In this document: positions 1 through 8,993 of the stretch, piece by piece
Position numbering within the stretch: the stretch's first letter is position 1
Layout: every line of letters starts with the position of its first letter
NCBI GenBank assembly: GCA_965206675.1
Contig: CBDBKL010000008.1
Span: 1-64,000 of the forward strand
Length of the DNA: 64,000 nucleotides
DNA from: CBDBKL01 sp965206675
Lineage (GTDB): Bacteria; Bdellovibrionota; Bdellovibrionia; Bdellovibrionales; JAKFYE01
Direction of reading: 5' to 3'
Notes under the pieces: model-generated
Told to the model about the DNA's origin: nothing
What the model saw: the letters and a program-made list of their open reading frames with translations, nothing else
The model's database searches: none
Made by a program: the position numbers and the translations under genes

Positions 1-159
1 TTTCAGTTGTATTTTTCCTATTTTATTTACTCAAGTGTCAAAAGTTTGGTCAATTTTATGAAGGTCTATTTATACCCTATAGTTTTGTTTTTCCTTTATT
101 TTCTGTTATATTAGAGCCTACTTTTCAAACAGATAAAATAGAGTGTTTTATTAATAAAG

Positions 160-175
160 TGGCATAGGCTTTGCT
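160..175 (+). promoter_or_regulatory. Candidate sigma54 (-24/-12) promoter of the metzincin gene
   Basis: TGGCATAGGCTTTGCT has GG and GC separated by exactly ten bases, the invariant spacing of a sigma54 promoter, in good agreement with TGGCAC-N5-TTGCW. It lies about 70 bases before the protease start. The inverted, broken protease copy has the same element (TGGCATGTGATTTGCT on the minus strand, 3766-3751) in front of it, so the element was kept while the spacer changed. Confidence 0.55.
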
Positions 176-245
176 GAGATAATGGTAATATATTTTTCTG
201 TTTAATGCTTACAAAATAAAGAAAATCAGTAGAGGGAGTTTAAGT

Positions 246-1571
246 TTGAAGGTTATAACGGAGTTATTTGGTATGAAGGAAAAAACAGTAAATAAAGTAG
301 GTGTTTTTGCCCTTGTTTTTCTTTTCGCATTTTTTATGCAGAGGTTTTCTATTGCAAGTGGAGTACATGACATTCCCCTTTGCGGAGGAGCTATTGTTCC
401 AAATGATCTTCCTAATCGAGCAATAGAGGCTTCAACTGCAGGTGAGCCTGTAGCTTTAAAACAAGCCTCTCAAGATAAAGTGCATGTGATAGATATTGCC
501 TTTATTTACCCTGGTTCTATTACAAATAAAGGAAAACTTTTACAAAATGTAGAAGCTGCAGTTTTAAAAACTAATGTGATTTTTGAAAGATCAGGCGTTA
601 ATGCCAGATTAAGAACTGTAGCTGTAAGACCAGATCATCAGTATAATATCTCACTTGATGGAGTTGACTTAAATAAAGCCATAGATAAAGTGCAAAGCGT
701 TCTTTCAAAAGTAAGGGCAAATTATGGAGCTGACCTAGTTTATGCGTTAGCAAATAATGAACGGCCAATAGCTTGTGGTTTAGCTAACTTTAGAGGTAAA
801 AATACAGATAAGGTAAGAGCGGCTCAGTATTCTGCTGTTGGTGCTATTTGGATTGGGATTAATAACGATGATAGATGTTTTGGTGATAATTTTGTTTTAG
901 CTCACGAAGTGGGTCATAATTTAGGTCTTACACATAACATAGAAAATGCTATTGGAATTGCTCCTTTTGTCCCTCATGGTAGGGGTTATAGTGGAAAGAA
1001 CATTAATAATAAATCCTACAGTACAGTTATGGGTACAAGAGGCAGTGGATTCGACCGTTTCAGCACAGAGGCCGTGCATGATGGTTTAAAAATGGGATCA
1101 AGTAGTGCAAATGCTGCAAAGGCATTGTTATATACAATCGAGGATGCTTCAAACTATGCACCAACAAAGGTCAGAGACCCACGTCAGAAATATAACTGCA
1201 CTGAAAGTGCAACAAATGTTTGTCTTCAAAGCGGAAGATTTAAAGTTGAAGGAAGAGTGTCATATAGAGATCATAAAACAGGAAACTATGTTGATAATCA
1301 AAAAGCTAAAGTAAAAAAGGCAATGCTTAACGGCACAAACAAAACAAGCTCACTGTTTTACTTTTTTAATGAAACAAATCCTGAGCTTTTAATCAAAGTT
1401 GTAAACGCTTGCGGGGTCAATGGAAAGTACTGGGTGTTTGGATCAGCTGCAACAGACTTAGATTACTCAGTTATCGTAACAGACAATGCAACAGGTGTGA
1501 CTTTGCCATATTACAGAAACGCTCGTGATCCACTCATTAACGATACGGGAGCATTTCCCTGTCATCCGTAA
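246..1571 (+). CDS. Secreted metzincin zinc metalloprotease (reprolysin-like) with C-terminal accessory domain
   Basis: Predicted exported zinc protease of 441 residues. A hydrophobic signal segment lies near residues 17-37. The zinc site HEVGHNLGLTH (H220, E221, H224, H230) is a full metzincin HExxHxxGxxH motif, and YSTVMG around M262 is the Met-turn, so the enzyme should be active. Residues about 318-441 form a separate Cys-containing domain with VCLQSGRFKVEGRV, SLFYFFNETNPELL and KYWVFGSAATDLDYSV. It resembles the unnamed beta-rich module found at the C-terminus of many secreted bacterial proteins. The TTG start at 246 follows AGAGGGAG, and the broken inverted copy has its GTG at the same spacing after the same leader. 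An ATG at 273 with GGAG is the alternative. The substrate is unknown. Confidence 0.85.
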   Translation: MKVITELFGMKEKTVNKVGVFALVFLFAFFMQRFSIASGVHDIPLCGGAIVPNDLPNRAIEASTAGEPVALKQASQDKVHVIDIAFIYPGSITNKGKLLQNVEAAVLKTNVIFERSGVNARLRTVAVRPDHQYNISLDGVDLNKAIDKVQSVLSKVRANYGADLVYALANNERPIACGLANFRGKNTDKVRAAQYSAVGAIWIGINNDDRCFGDNFVLAHEVGHNLGLTHNIENAIGIAPFVPHGRGYSGKNINNKSYSTVMGTRGSGFDRFSTEAVHDGLKMGSSSANAAKALLYTIEDASNYAPTKVRDPRQKYNCTESATNVCLQSGRFKVEGRVSYRDHKTGNYVDNQKAKVKKAMLNGTNKTSSLFYFFNETNPELLIKVVNACGVNGKYWVFGSAATDLDYSVIVTDNATGVTLPYYRNARDPLINDTGAFPCHP

Positions 1572-1693
1572 GGAGAAGAGTAAGAGGTAATAAGTATTTA
1601 GAGATTGAAAATTAACTGTTAGATAAGAAGGAAAAAATAACAATCGAAAAAGAAAGTTTAAAGACAAAGGCAAAAAAGAAGAGGATAAAAGAA

Positions 1694-2140
1694 ATGTTTA
1701 AATCAAAAGTTTCATTACTGGCTATTTTATTAATGACATGTTTGCTCTCATTTGATGCTCAAGCCAAAGACTATGGGTGCTTAGAGAACATTTTTACCTC
1801 ATGTCTTCAAGAGGGAAGATTTAAAGTTCAAGGCCTAGTGTCTTATACAGACGTAGCAGATGGTATGTTTAAAACTAAATCAGCTCAGATAAAAGATGTT
1901 ATCATAGGAGATGAAGCCTCACTATTTTACTTTTTTACCTTTAATAATCCAGAGCTTTTAATAAAAGTAGTTAACGGTTGTTGGTTAAACGGCAAGTACT
2001 GGATATTTGGCTCAGCCGCTACGGATTTAAACTACTCTGTGACAATCACTGATATGAAAACAGGTAAAAATAAAGTCTACACTCGCAATAGCTCTAACCC
2101 CCTCATTAACGAGACAGATGCCTTTAACTGTAACAACTGA
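1694..2140 (+). CDS. Small secreted protein made of the protease C-terminal domain alone
   Basis: 148 residues: a cleavable signal peptide (residues 1-24, ending FDAQA) followed by one domain clearly homologous to the last ~120 residues of the upstream metzincin. Shared blocks are CLQEGRFKVQG, SLFYFF, NPELLIKVVNGC, GKYW-FGSAATDL-YSV and NPLIN. It has no protease domain. It lies 122 bases after the protease on the same strand and may be co-transcribed. A binding, targeting or inhibitor role is possible but nothing in the sequence decides. It probably arose by partial duplication of the protease gene. Confidence 0.7.
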   Translation: MFKSKVSLLAILLMTCLLSFDAQAKDYGCLENIFTSCLQEGRFKVQGLVSYTDVADGMFKTKSAQIKDVIIGDEASLFYFFTFNNPELLIKVVNGCWLNGKYWIFGSAATDLNYSVTITDMKTGKNKVYTRNSSNPLINETDAFNCNN

Positions 2141-2260
2141 TAATTATTCTACTATATTAGATTCTTTATCCAGTTAGGTCATTTACTATACATTTTCTAT
2201 ATATTTTCTTGCTATTTTAAGTAGTTAAGTATATTCTTGTATAGGATATGAGTTATAAAA

Positions 2261-2509
2261 ATGATGAAAAAAAACCGTCTTAAAGATTTAACTGAAAAAC
2301 AAATAGAACAAATCACGTTAAAAACAGAAAAGCGAAACGATGTTCCTTTAATAAAATCTCAACAGATTAATATGCGCTTAAAAATAGATACTTTAGAAAA
2401 AGTAAAAAAACTTGCAGCAGCCCAAGGCATACCCTACACATCCTTTCTAACTCGTCTTATTAGAGAAGATATTGCACGCCTATGGGAAGTTTTTAAAAAA
2501 GCAGATTAA
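2261..2509 (+). CDS. Ribbon-helix-helix (CopG-like) DNA-binding protein, orphan antitoxin-like
   Basis: 82 residues. The segment INMRLKIDTLEKVKKLAAAQGIPYTSFLTRLIREDI (residues about 34-70) has the short beta strand, the two helices and the G-IPYTSFL turn typical of CopG/BrnA-type ribbon-helix-helix antitoxins. The N-terminus is charged and probably flexible. No partner toxin (such as BrnT) is visible just upstream or downstream. It is therefore either an orphan antitoxin left after loss of its partner or a small transcription factor. It sits beside two pseudogenes in a decaying accessory segment. Confidence 0.65.
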   Translation: MMKKNRLKDLTEKQIEQITLKTEKRNDVPLIKSQQINMRLKIDTLEKVKKLAAAQGIPYTSFLTRLIREDIARLWEVFKKAD

Positions 2510-2572
2510 CTCTGAGAAAGATTGATCTAATTTAAAATTTGTGAAGATGTGATATTACGGTGGATACAAATT

Positions 2573-2757
2573 ATGCTTACATTAGGGAGAAAAAAGAAAG
2601 CCACAGCAGAAGAATTTTGGGCAGGGCTAGAAGAACTTAAAAAAGAAACCGATCGCCGGATTAAGTATTTAGATGAGCTTTTCACGGTCAGTGGGGAAAG
2701 TTAATGGAATCTCTTGTGAAAGGTGATCTTGTTCGTTTATTAAATGAAAAAATCTTT
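2573..2757 (+). pseudogene. 5' fragment of a DUF3782-like gene, frameshifted and truncated
   Basis: ATG at 2573 opens a 43-residue frame (AEEFWAGLEELKKETDRRIKY) that stops at 2704. The ETDRR coiled segment is typical of DUF3782-type proteins. Shifting frame near 2685 restores the expected continuation GQWGKLMESLVKGDLVRLLN up to 2757, so one base (a G in the ACGGT stretch) appears to have been lost. The homology stops exactly where the inverted protease copy begins. The fragment therefore looks doubly broken: a frameshift, and disruption by the inserted block. The family name is from memory of its motif pattern; the frameshift is visible directly. Confidence 0.5.
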
Positions 2758-3694
2758 CTAAGGATGGCAGGGAAACGCCCCTATATCATTAATTAAAGGA
2801 TTACCAACGTTTCGATAATATGGCAAAGTCACTCCCGTTGCATTGTCCGTAACTATAACAGAATAATCTAAATCCGTAGCTGCCGAACCAAACACCCAAT
2901 ACTTACCGTTCACTCCACAACCATCTATCACCTTTACCATAAGCTCTGGATTAACCTCATTGAAAAAATAAAATAAAGAACTTGTTTTACGAATTCCATT
3001 CACCATAGCGTTTTTTACCTTAGCTTTTTGATTATTTACGTACTCCCCTGTCGTTTGATTCGTATACGACACTCTTCCCTCAACTTTAAACCTTCCGCCT
3101 TGTAGACAAACATTTGTCTCACCCTCAGTGCATTCATAATTAGGTTGAACATCTCTTACCTTTGTTGGTGCATAATTTGAAGCATCCTCTATCGTGTAAA
3201 GTAAAGCCTTTGCCGCATCAGCTCCATCCGAACCCATTTTCAGTCCATCATAATGACCCGACTCCGAACTAAAACGATAAAATTTTGTCCCCCCCACACT
3301 CATAATTGTACTATAGGTTTTATAATCAATGTTCTTTCCTCTATAACCCTTTCCAAAATTAAGAAAAGGACCATAGATTTCACCCTCTATACCATGTGTA
3401 AGCCCCAAGTTATGCCCCACCTCATGAGCCAAAACAAAATCGTCACCTAAACATCCTTCATTGTTAACCCCATTCCAAATTGCACCCATAGCTATCTATC
3501 ACATGAATTTTATCTTGAGATGCTTGTTTTAAAACTACAGGTTCTCCTACAGCCGAAGCCTCTACAACACTAGAGGGTAAATCTTCTGGCACAACAGCCC
3601 CTCCACAAATAGGAGTCTCAGCATTCGCAACTTGTCCCAAAAATAAAACAAAAATAAACAGATTTATCCAATTACTGTTTCTCATACCAAACAC
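2758..3694 (-). pseudogene. Inverted second copy of the metzincin protease gene, internally deleted and frameshifted
   Basis: Residues 1-71 (GTG start at 3694, signal peptide, then ...DKIHVID) match the start of the intact protease at 246-1571. The reading then jumps to SYGCNLEWG and stops. Overlapping in another frame, 3489-2758 encodes the HEVGHNLGLTHG zinc site, the Met-turn (YSTIM) and the whole C-terminal domain. Against the intact gene about 335 bp (498-833 there) are missing at the junction GATAG/CTATGG, which is not a multiple of three. The downstream piece could initiate at ATG 3489 but would have no signal peptide. The stop codon TAG is formed by flanking DNA, since homology ends right after the last Pro codon. 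Confidence 0.8.
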
Positions 3695-3750
3695 TTATGC
3701 TCCCTCTAACCCCCCCTCCATGTAAAACCCAATCCATCCACCCCATAACG

Positions 3751-3766
3751 AGCAAATCACATGCCA
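3751..3766 (-). promoter_or_regulatory. Candidate sigma54 promoter of the broken protease copy
   Basis: Read on the minus strand this is TGGCATGTGATTTGCT, with GG-N10-GC spacing. It matches the element before the intact protease (TGGCATAGGCTTTGCT) at both conserved blocks while the spacer differs. It lies 57 bases before the GTG start at 3694. Confidence 0.5.
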
Positions 3767-3990
3767 TTTCATAGAAGAAACCCGACCAATACAACACGCT
3801 GGAAAACAAAAAGAATTTGCTTTTCACCAACGAACAAACACAGTACTTTGAGTGACAAAAAACGACTTTAAAAGGACAAATAATGCCATAATATACGTCA
3901 CTTAACGTCGACCTAACACAAAACAGAATAGGAAAATATAGCTTCTATCACTTAATTATTTTAAAATCCTAAAACAACGGAAAAAATCTG

Positions 3991-5061
3991 ATGAAAAACA
4001 AAACGGCTTATAAATACATCCTATCACAACTCATACCCAGCTATATGACAGGGTTTATAGCCTTTATCACTCTATTACTCGTGTTCCAAGCCCTTCGCTT
4101 AACAGAACTTATCCTTGTCAGAGGCATAGACTTTTTAACGCTTTTAGAACTTATTTTTTACCTCACACTCAGCCTTCTTCCCGCTATCTTACCCATGAGT
4201 GTTCTTTTCGCCATACTGTTCACCTACAGCCGGCTCACTGCAGACTCCGAATTCATAGCCTTTCGTTCACTCGGCATGAGCCTTAAAAAACTCTCCCTAC
4301 CCGCTCTTACCCTGGCCCTCATCATTGCTGTACTGAGTTTTCAAGTCAGTTTTTACACTGGCCCCTGGGGAAATAGACAATCTGAACTTCTTGTCTATAA
4401 ATTAAAACACACAAAAATTGCTCAAAACTTAAAATCCGGTAACTTTTCTGAAAACTTTTACGACCTGGTTATTTTTGCCAAAAAAGTCCAATCTAATTTT
4501 CTAGAAAATCTATTTATTCATGATGAACGCATTTTACCACTCTCCATTATCGCTCAACAGGGAGAAATCATTGAAGCCAAAGATAAACCCACAGCTCTAA
4601 AACTAAAAGATGGTGAAATTTATTTTAAAGAAAAAAATATTCGCATTGGGTTTGATAACTATGACATTTATTTCTCAAATACTCCGAAAAATATCTATCG
4701 ACATAAAAGCTTACCCTCACTGACCCTTAAAGACATCAACACACAATTAAAAACATTACCCAAAGACAATAAACGCAGACTTTCCCTAGAGATAGAGTGG
4801 CATAAAAGATTAACCCTCAGCCTAGCCTGTTTGACATTTGCTTTTTTAGGAATAGGTATTGGAACCTCTGGCAACAGGCGTGGTAGTAAGTCTAACGGCT
4901 TTATCATTTCAGTTGGTATAACTGCCATCTATTGGGTTTTCTATATGATAGCAGAAAGCCTGGCTAAAAATACCGTACTTCCTACCGCATTTATCATCTG
5001 GTCTGTCGCCCTTGCATTTTTTGCCTTCAGTATTCGCTCTTTTCAAAAGATCAATAAATAA
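3991..5061 (+). CDS. lptF: LptF/LptG family permease of the LPS export ABC transporter
   Basis: 356 residues with the typical YjgP/YjgQ layout: N-terminal cytoplasmic helix YKYILSQLIPSYMTG, three membrane helices (about residues 16-37, 55-82, 100-122), a periplasmic beta-rich domain (about 123-265), then three more helices (about 272-290, 303-322, 330-350). The family forms the membrane part of LptB2FG, which drives lipopolysaccharide to the outer membrane. Helix 2 carries the family-like LPAILPMSVLFAILFTYSRL. No lptG or lptB lies next to it here, so F versus G cannot be settled by context. Confidence 0.8.
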   Translation: MKNKTAYKYILSQLIPSYMTGFIAFITLLLVFQALRLTELILVRGIDFLTLLELIFYLTLSLLPAILPMSVLFAILFTYSRLTADSEFIAFRSLGMSLKKLSLPALTLALIIAVLSFQVSFYTGPWGNRQSELLVYKLKHTKIAQNLKSGNFSENFYDLVIFAKKVQSNFLENLFIHDERILPLSIIAQQGEIIEAKDKPTALKLKDGEIYFKEKNIRIGFDNYDIYFSNTPKNIYRHKSLPSLTLKDINTQLKTLPKDNKRRLSLEIEWHKRLTLSLACLTFAFLGIGIGTSGNRRGSKSNGFIISVGITAIYWVFYMIAESLAKNTVLPTAFIIWSVALAFFAFSIRSFQKINK

Positions 5062-5185
5062 TCTCCTCTTTATCATAAAAGTAAAATTTCCCTCAGAGCC
5101 TACAAAACATAAAGCGCAGGGCGTATACTTGAGTCCCCGGTCTTTAGCTTTACTGACAATAAAGCCACCCATTTTTATCTCCATA

Positions 5186-5202
5186 TATCCGTATATCGGA
5201 CA
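5186..5202. promoter_or_regulatory. Palindromic operator-like site upstream of dprA
   Basis: TATCCGTATATCGGACA contains TCCG-N5-CGGA and ends in the same TATCGGACA block as the site at 50028-50044. The following TCGGACACCCTTC (5196-5208) recurs exactly at 50072-50084. It sits about 70 bases before the probable dprA ATG. The binding protein is unknown. Confidence 0.45.
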
Positions 5203-5271
5203 CCCTTCGGATAAGTATGGCCGTTTTATCAAAGCTCCGCACGAAACCATGGTTTGCAATACACCCAGAGC

Positions 5272-6099
5272 ATGAACGCCAAGCTGCTTTTTTTCTATTT
5301 TCTATCTCAGTTAAAACATCCTCAACAGTGGATAGAAAAAATAACACCCGACAATACAAACTATGAGAAACTCTACTCTGAACTTGAAAAAACCTACAAT
5401 ATTAACACCAAAAAACTAGAACATGAACTTCGAACACTAAAGCAACAAGGAGCACAGTTCACCCACCCTGGAGATTTGAATTACCCCAATACACTTTTAA
5501 AGTCTCAGTCTCCACCTTTATTCTTAAGTTACTTTGGAAAAGAATGTTGGAAAAATCAAAATCTTATTACAGTTGTAGGAACACGTAACCCCAATTTTGA
5601 TGCCATTGAATGGACACGCTCTCACCTCTATCGATTGGCCAACGCAGGATACATTATTATCAGTGGTGCTGCCGTAGGCTGTGATCAGGCCGCTCATCAT
5701 GCTGCTCTATTTTGTCAAAAACCCACTATCGCCATACTTCCCTCTGGACTTCTAAATCCCTATCCTAAAAATGCACCAGCACTTATAGATAAAATAATCA
5801 ACTCCGGGGGAGCTGTTCTTAGTGAATACACAGCCTTTCAAAGTATACGCAATTGGCACTTTTACCAGAGAAACCGTATTCTAGCCTGCCTATCCCCTCT
5901 CACTCTCGTCATACAGGCTACAACACGCAGTGGTTCAACCCTAACCGCTCGCCTAGCTATAGAAAATGGACGAGAAGTCGCCTGTCTACCATCCAGTCCC
6001 AATGAAACAAGAGGATGTGGAACTTTAAAACTTATAAAAGAAGGAGCCCACCTTGTCAGGCACGCTGACGATGTCATCGAACTCTTAAATTTTATTTAA
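5272..6099 (+). CDS. dprA: DNA processing protein DprA (Smf)
   Basis: About 275 residues from ATG 5272; a TTG at 5254 in the same frame is possible, and neither has a strong ribosome binding site. The DprA Rossmann core is clear: VVGTRNPNFDAIEW, SGAAVGCDQAAHHAAL, AILPSGLLNPYP, SGGAVLSEY, FYQRNRILACLSPLTLVIQA, SGSTLTARLAIENGREVACLP and GTLKLIKEGAHLV. DprA loads RecA on incoming single-stranded DNA during natural transformation. The N-terminal part is short and there is no C-terminal winged helix. comEC lies nearby, which fits a competence role. Confidence 0.9.
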   Translation: MNAKLLFFYFLSQLKHPQQWIEKITPDNTNYEKLYSELEKTYNINTKKLEHELRTLKQQGAQFTHPGDLNYPNTLLKSQSPPLFLSYFGKECWKNQNLITVVGTRNPNFDAIEWTRSHLYRLANAGYIIISGAAVGCDQAAHHAALFCQKPTIAILPSGLLNPYPKNAPALIDKIINSGGAVLSEYTAFQSIRNWHFYQRNRILACLSPLTLVIQATTRSGSTLTARLAIENGREVACLPSSPNETRGCGTLKLIKEGAHLVRHADDVIELLNFI

Positions 6100-6143
6100 C
6101 CTGCTTATATTTATTCGATATTGCAAAAAAATAAAGAACCAAT

Positions 6144-8057
6144 CTACTGAATCATATCCTCATCATCCCCAAAAAAACTTCCGTGCGTTTCCTCTTCATT
6201 TAAATCATTATTTTCAAAAACTTCATCTCTGTACTCTCTTGCACCATCAGAACTTGCCTGTTGACCTGTTCTATATCCAGGCTTGATAGCTGCAGATGAA
6301 CGCAACACAAAAGCTGTTGATCTATTATCAGTTGTTTTTGCAATCTTTAACAAAGCCATTCTTGTCGTTGGAACCACTTTTACTTTTTTATTATCTTTGT
6401 TACGAATGGTTTGCACTTTCATCACCTCAAGTATATCTCCAACATTTAACCCGTGGTTACTTCCACGATCTAAAAAGACAAAAGCATTCGCACCTAAAAC
6501 CCGTCTCTCATTATCTAAATGCCCACCTAAAATAGTTGCCGTTATATTTTTTACTTCTCCATTTGAACTTGTATCCACCCTAGATATTGAACCTCTCAAA
6601 AGCTTCTGTCCAACGACCACTTTATTCACAGCTTCTACGACTAGTCCTTTATAAATATTCTCTCCTGTATTTACTGAATCCGTTAATTTAATATGACCAC
6701 TCACTTGTACAGGATATCCTCCCTCTTCACCGTCCGGTCCATCTAGCCAACTTCTTTTAGAATAAGATGTTACACTATTTCCAACCCTTAAACCCTCACC
6801 TTGCAAAAAGACATATTGATACGTTCCCGCTACCTTTTCTCCTCCAGCTTCTACTCCGACCACCTCACCTATAACTTCCGGCTCAACTTCAGAAAGATAT
6901 GTTGTAATAGCCACCTTTGCCGCACCCATGTTGCTTTTATAACCGGCCGTTGCAAACCCATCTTCATCATACTCATCCTTTGAAGATGAACTCACCATAG
7001 GAGGTAAACTTGGTGGTAAAACTTTTAAAGTTGGAACTATAGGTTTAGAAGGGGCAGGAATCTCAGGCTCCCTATCAATATATACAATATCCCCTGTAGC
7101 AGGATCTACAAAAGTTAACTGATCTGCGTCCTCACTCTGTACACTTGTACCCGCTTCCTGTTCTCCTTCCGGTTTAAAAGTCGTAGGAGTATCACTTTTT
7201 AATTCTATCTCTGGTGGCGTATTTAATCCTCCGGGAGTAAAAACTAATCGTCTTCCCGGCTGAATAATATGCGGGTTTGTAATACTATCGTTTAACTGCC
7301 AAATCTTAGGCCAAAAAAATCCATTTCCAAAAAATGTGATACTGATATCCCATAACGTATCACCAACTTGAACAACATAGGACTCAGAGATATTAGCCCC
7401 CACAATCTCCATCCATTCCTTATCCGTTGTGGGCTGGTTATTAAATTGATAAAATATTCTTGAAAGTCTTTTCTCTACATTCGTATTAGGTACATCTTGA
7501 AAAGTAGGAGACATTTCCGGCGCAGTCTCAGACACAAAAGACGCCTCATCATTATTATTCTGTTCAACCGGCGGGACCTTTTCTTCTTCAGAAAAAGTAA
7601 CGCTCTCATCTTCTAAAGCATTTCCTGAAACATTATCCTCTAAACCTGAATCTTCTGGAACACCAGCGTCTTCTTGCTCTTGACCAAGAACAGCTTCTAC
7701 ATCCTGTGCATCAACATCTTCTAAAGGCTCAACTTCGTCCGGACCAGGAGGTATCAACTCATCTAAACCCTCCACCTCTGCCGGTACCAAATCTTCACTT
7801 TCTCCATCAACTAACCCTTCACCTTGATCTGTAAGAGCATCCGTTTGTTCAAAACTCTCCAACTCCTTTTCCCAATCTTCCTCGTCAAGATCACCCTCTA
7901 ACTGCGCCAAACGCAAACCAGATGATCCTTTCACTTCACCCTGTTGTTGAGAAAAAAATGGATTTGTTCTTCCCTCTACTAGTTCTTCAGAATCAAAGGA
8001 AAAAACCTCAGAAGAGGGAAGAAAAAAACAACCTAATAGTACAACTAAAGCTCTCAT
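6144..8057 (-). CDS. Exported LysM-domain protein with long acidic linker
   Basis: 637 residues. Signal peptide near residues 1-20 (LVVLLGCFFLPSSEVFS). Residues about 40-190 are very rich in Glu, Asp and Ser and look disordered. A LysM domain follows at about 228-275 (YVVQVGDTLWDISITFFGNG ... LNDSITNPHIIQPGRRL), which should bind peptidoglycan. A beta-rich C-terminal part (about 385-590) has GEVVGVE and NVGDILEVMKV segments. The protein therefore probably sits in the periplasm against the cell wall. Its start codon overlaps the stop of the upstream TPR lipoprotein (ATGA), so the two are co-translated. The exact function is unknown. Confidence 0.8.
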   Translation of the reverse strand: MRALVVLLGCFFLPSSEVFSFDSEELVEGRTNPFFSQQQGEVKGSSGLRLAQLEGDLDEEDWEKELESFEQTDALTDQGEGLVDGESEDLVPAEVEGLDELIPPGPDEVEPLEDVDAQDVEAVLGQEQEDAGVPEDSGLEDNVSGNALEDESVTFSEEEKVPPVEQNNNDEASFVSETAPEMSPTFQDVPNTNVEKRLSRIFYQFNNQPTTDKEWMEIVGANISESYVVQVGDTLWDISITFFGNGFFWPKIWQLNDSITNPHIIQPGRRLVFTPGGLNTPPEIELKSDTPTTFKPEGEQEAGTSVQSEDADQLTFVDPATGDIVYIDREPEIPAPSKPIVPTLKVLPPSLPPMVSSSSKDEYDEDGFATAGYKSNMGAAKVAITTYLSEVEPEVIGEVVGVEAGGEKVAGTYQYVFLQGEGLRVGNSVTSYSKRSWLDGPDGEEGGYPVQVSGHIKLTDSVNTGENIYKGLVVEAVNKVVVGQKLLRGSISRVDTSSNGEVKNITATILGGHLDNERRVLGANAFVFLDRGSNHGLNVGDILEVMKVQTIRNKDNKKVKVVPTTRMALLKIAKTTDNRSTAFVLRSSAAIKPGYRTGQQASSDGAREYRDEVFENNDLNEEETHGSFFGDDEDMIQ

Positions 8058-8677
8058 TTATGAGCGACCCCTCTTTTAATATGAGACAAGCTTTCCAAGT
8101 GCGCCCTTGACTTTAAAGCCTCTGAACTTCCAGGAAAAACTTTTATAATCCTCTCAAAAATATTTATAGCTTGAGTATTTAAGTTCAGATTCTTATAAAT
8201 CACACCCTTTATAAAATAAGCCGACTCTAACTTATTACTACTTGGAAAATCGCGAATAATCTTATCACTGATTTTTAAAGCATCGGAAAATTGACCATTT
8301 TTATAATAATGCACCGAAAGTAAATACAGGGCATTATCAGCATGTACACTTTTAGGATACGCCTTTAAAAACATTCTTATACTTTTCTCCAAAGATTTCG
8401 TCTCTGCATGTTCGTAGGCTTCGATAACTTTTCTATACAATGAGTGCTCAGCAGAAATAGTCTTGGATGACGGAGAGGGCGACACAGACGGTTTTAATCG
8501 AGACTTTAAAAGAGAATTTTCATCACGAAGCACGCGTATCTCTTTCTTAAGATTTTTAATTTTTAAAATTTGATGATTGACCCTCTTACCCAATAAGAGT
8601 TCTGAAGAGGATTTTTCTTGCACATTTGCGCAACTTATCAAAAAAAGAAAACTAAAGAAAAATAGTGCTGGTCTCAT
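8054..8677 (-). CDS. Periplasmic TPR lipoprotein, CpoB/YbgF-like
   Basis: 207 residues. Lipoprotein signal peptide with lipobox LISC (Cys 16). A coiled coil follows at about residues 30-62 (ILKIKNLKKEIRVLRDENSLLKSRL), then TPR repeats at about 80-200 (AYPKSVHADNALYLLSVHYYKNGQFSDALKI; IRDFPSSNKLESAYFIKGVIYKNLN; VFPGSSEAL). Coiled coil plus TPR is the layout of CpoB/YbgF of the Tol-Pal system, but no tol or pal gene is adjacent, so the name is by analogy. It overlaps the LysM gene by four bases, so the products probably act together at the wall or outer membrane. Confidence 0.75.
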   Translation of the reverse strand: MRPALFFFSFLFLISCANVQEKSSSELLLGKRVNHQILKIKNLKKEIRVLRDENSLLKSRLKPSVSPSPSSKTISAEHSLYRKVIEAYEHAETKSLEKSIRMFLKAYPKSVHADNALYLLSVHYYKNGQFSDALKISDKIIRDFPSSNKLESAYFIKGVIYKNLNLNTQAINIFERIIKVFPGSSEALKSRAHLESLSHIKRGVAHK

Positions 8678-8993
8678 TGTGTCATACCCCCTTAGATATA
8701 GCTTAGATTAACAGGAAGACGGCAAATAAGTAACAAGGCATATAAATGCAATGCATAAGATCACTTATCCACATAAATTGTGGAGTACAAAGCTTATTAG
8801 ACCTTGGGCGAGCCTATTGGCAAGAGCTTGAGCCAATTGCTGAACCCCTTTGCAAAGATAACCTATTGAAATAATTGACCTATAACTTCTATCTCTCAGT
8901 TCATGAAAAAATCTGTCTGGACATGTACCTCATGAGTCAGCTCTTCTTTTAGGCACTAAGAGATGGCCCGCTGATTGCTTTCACAATATTGAA
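8678..8993. other. Intergenic region with a DnaA-box-like palindrome
   Basis: No gene is seen in these 316 bases between the divergent lipoprotein and comEC genes. TTATCCACA at 8765-8773 equals the DnaA-box consensus and is part of the inverted repeat TCCACATAAATTGTGGA (8768-8784). A second small hairpin, ATTGGC...GCCAAT, lies near 8817-8840. No clear promoter boxes could be assigned. Confidence 0.35.

Noticed and set aside
2261..2509. Complete toxin-antitoxin module
   Set aside because: No toxin-like frame with a ribosome binding site lies directly before or after the ribbon-helix-helix gene.
8760..8790. Replication origin
   Set aside because: Only one DnaA box, no cluster, no AT-rich unwinding region next to it and no dnaA or dnaN gene nearby.
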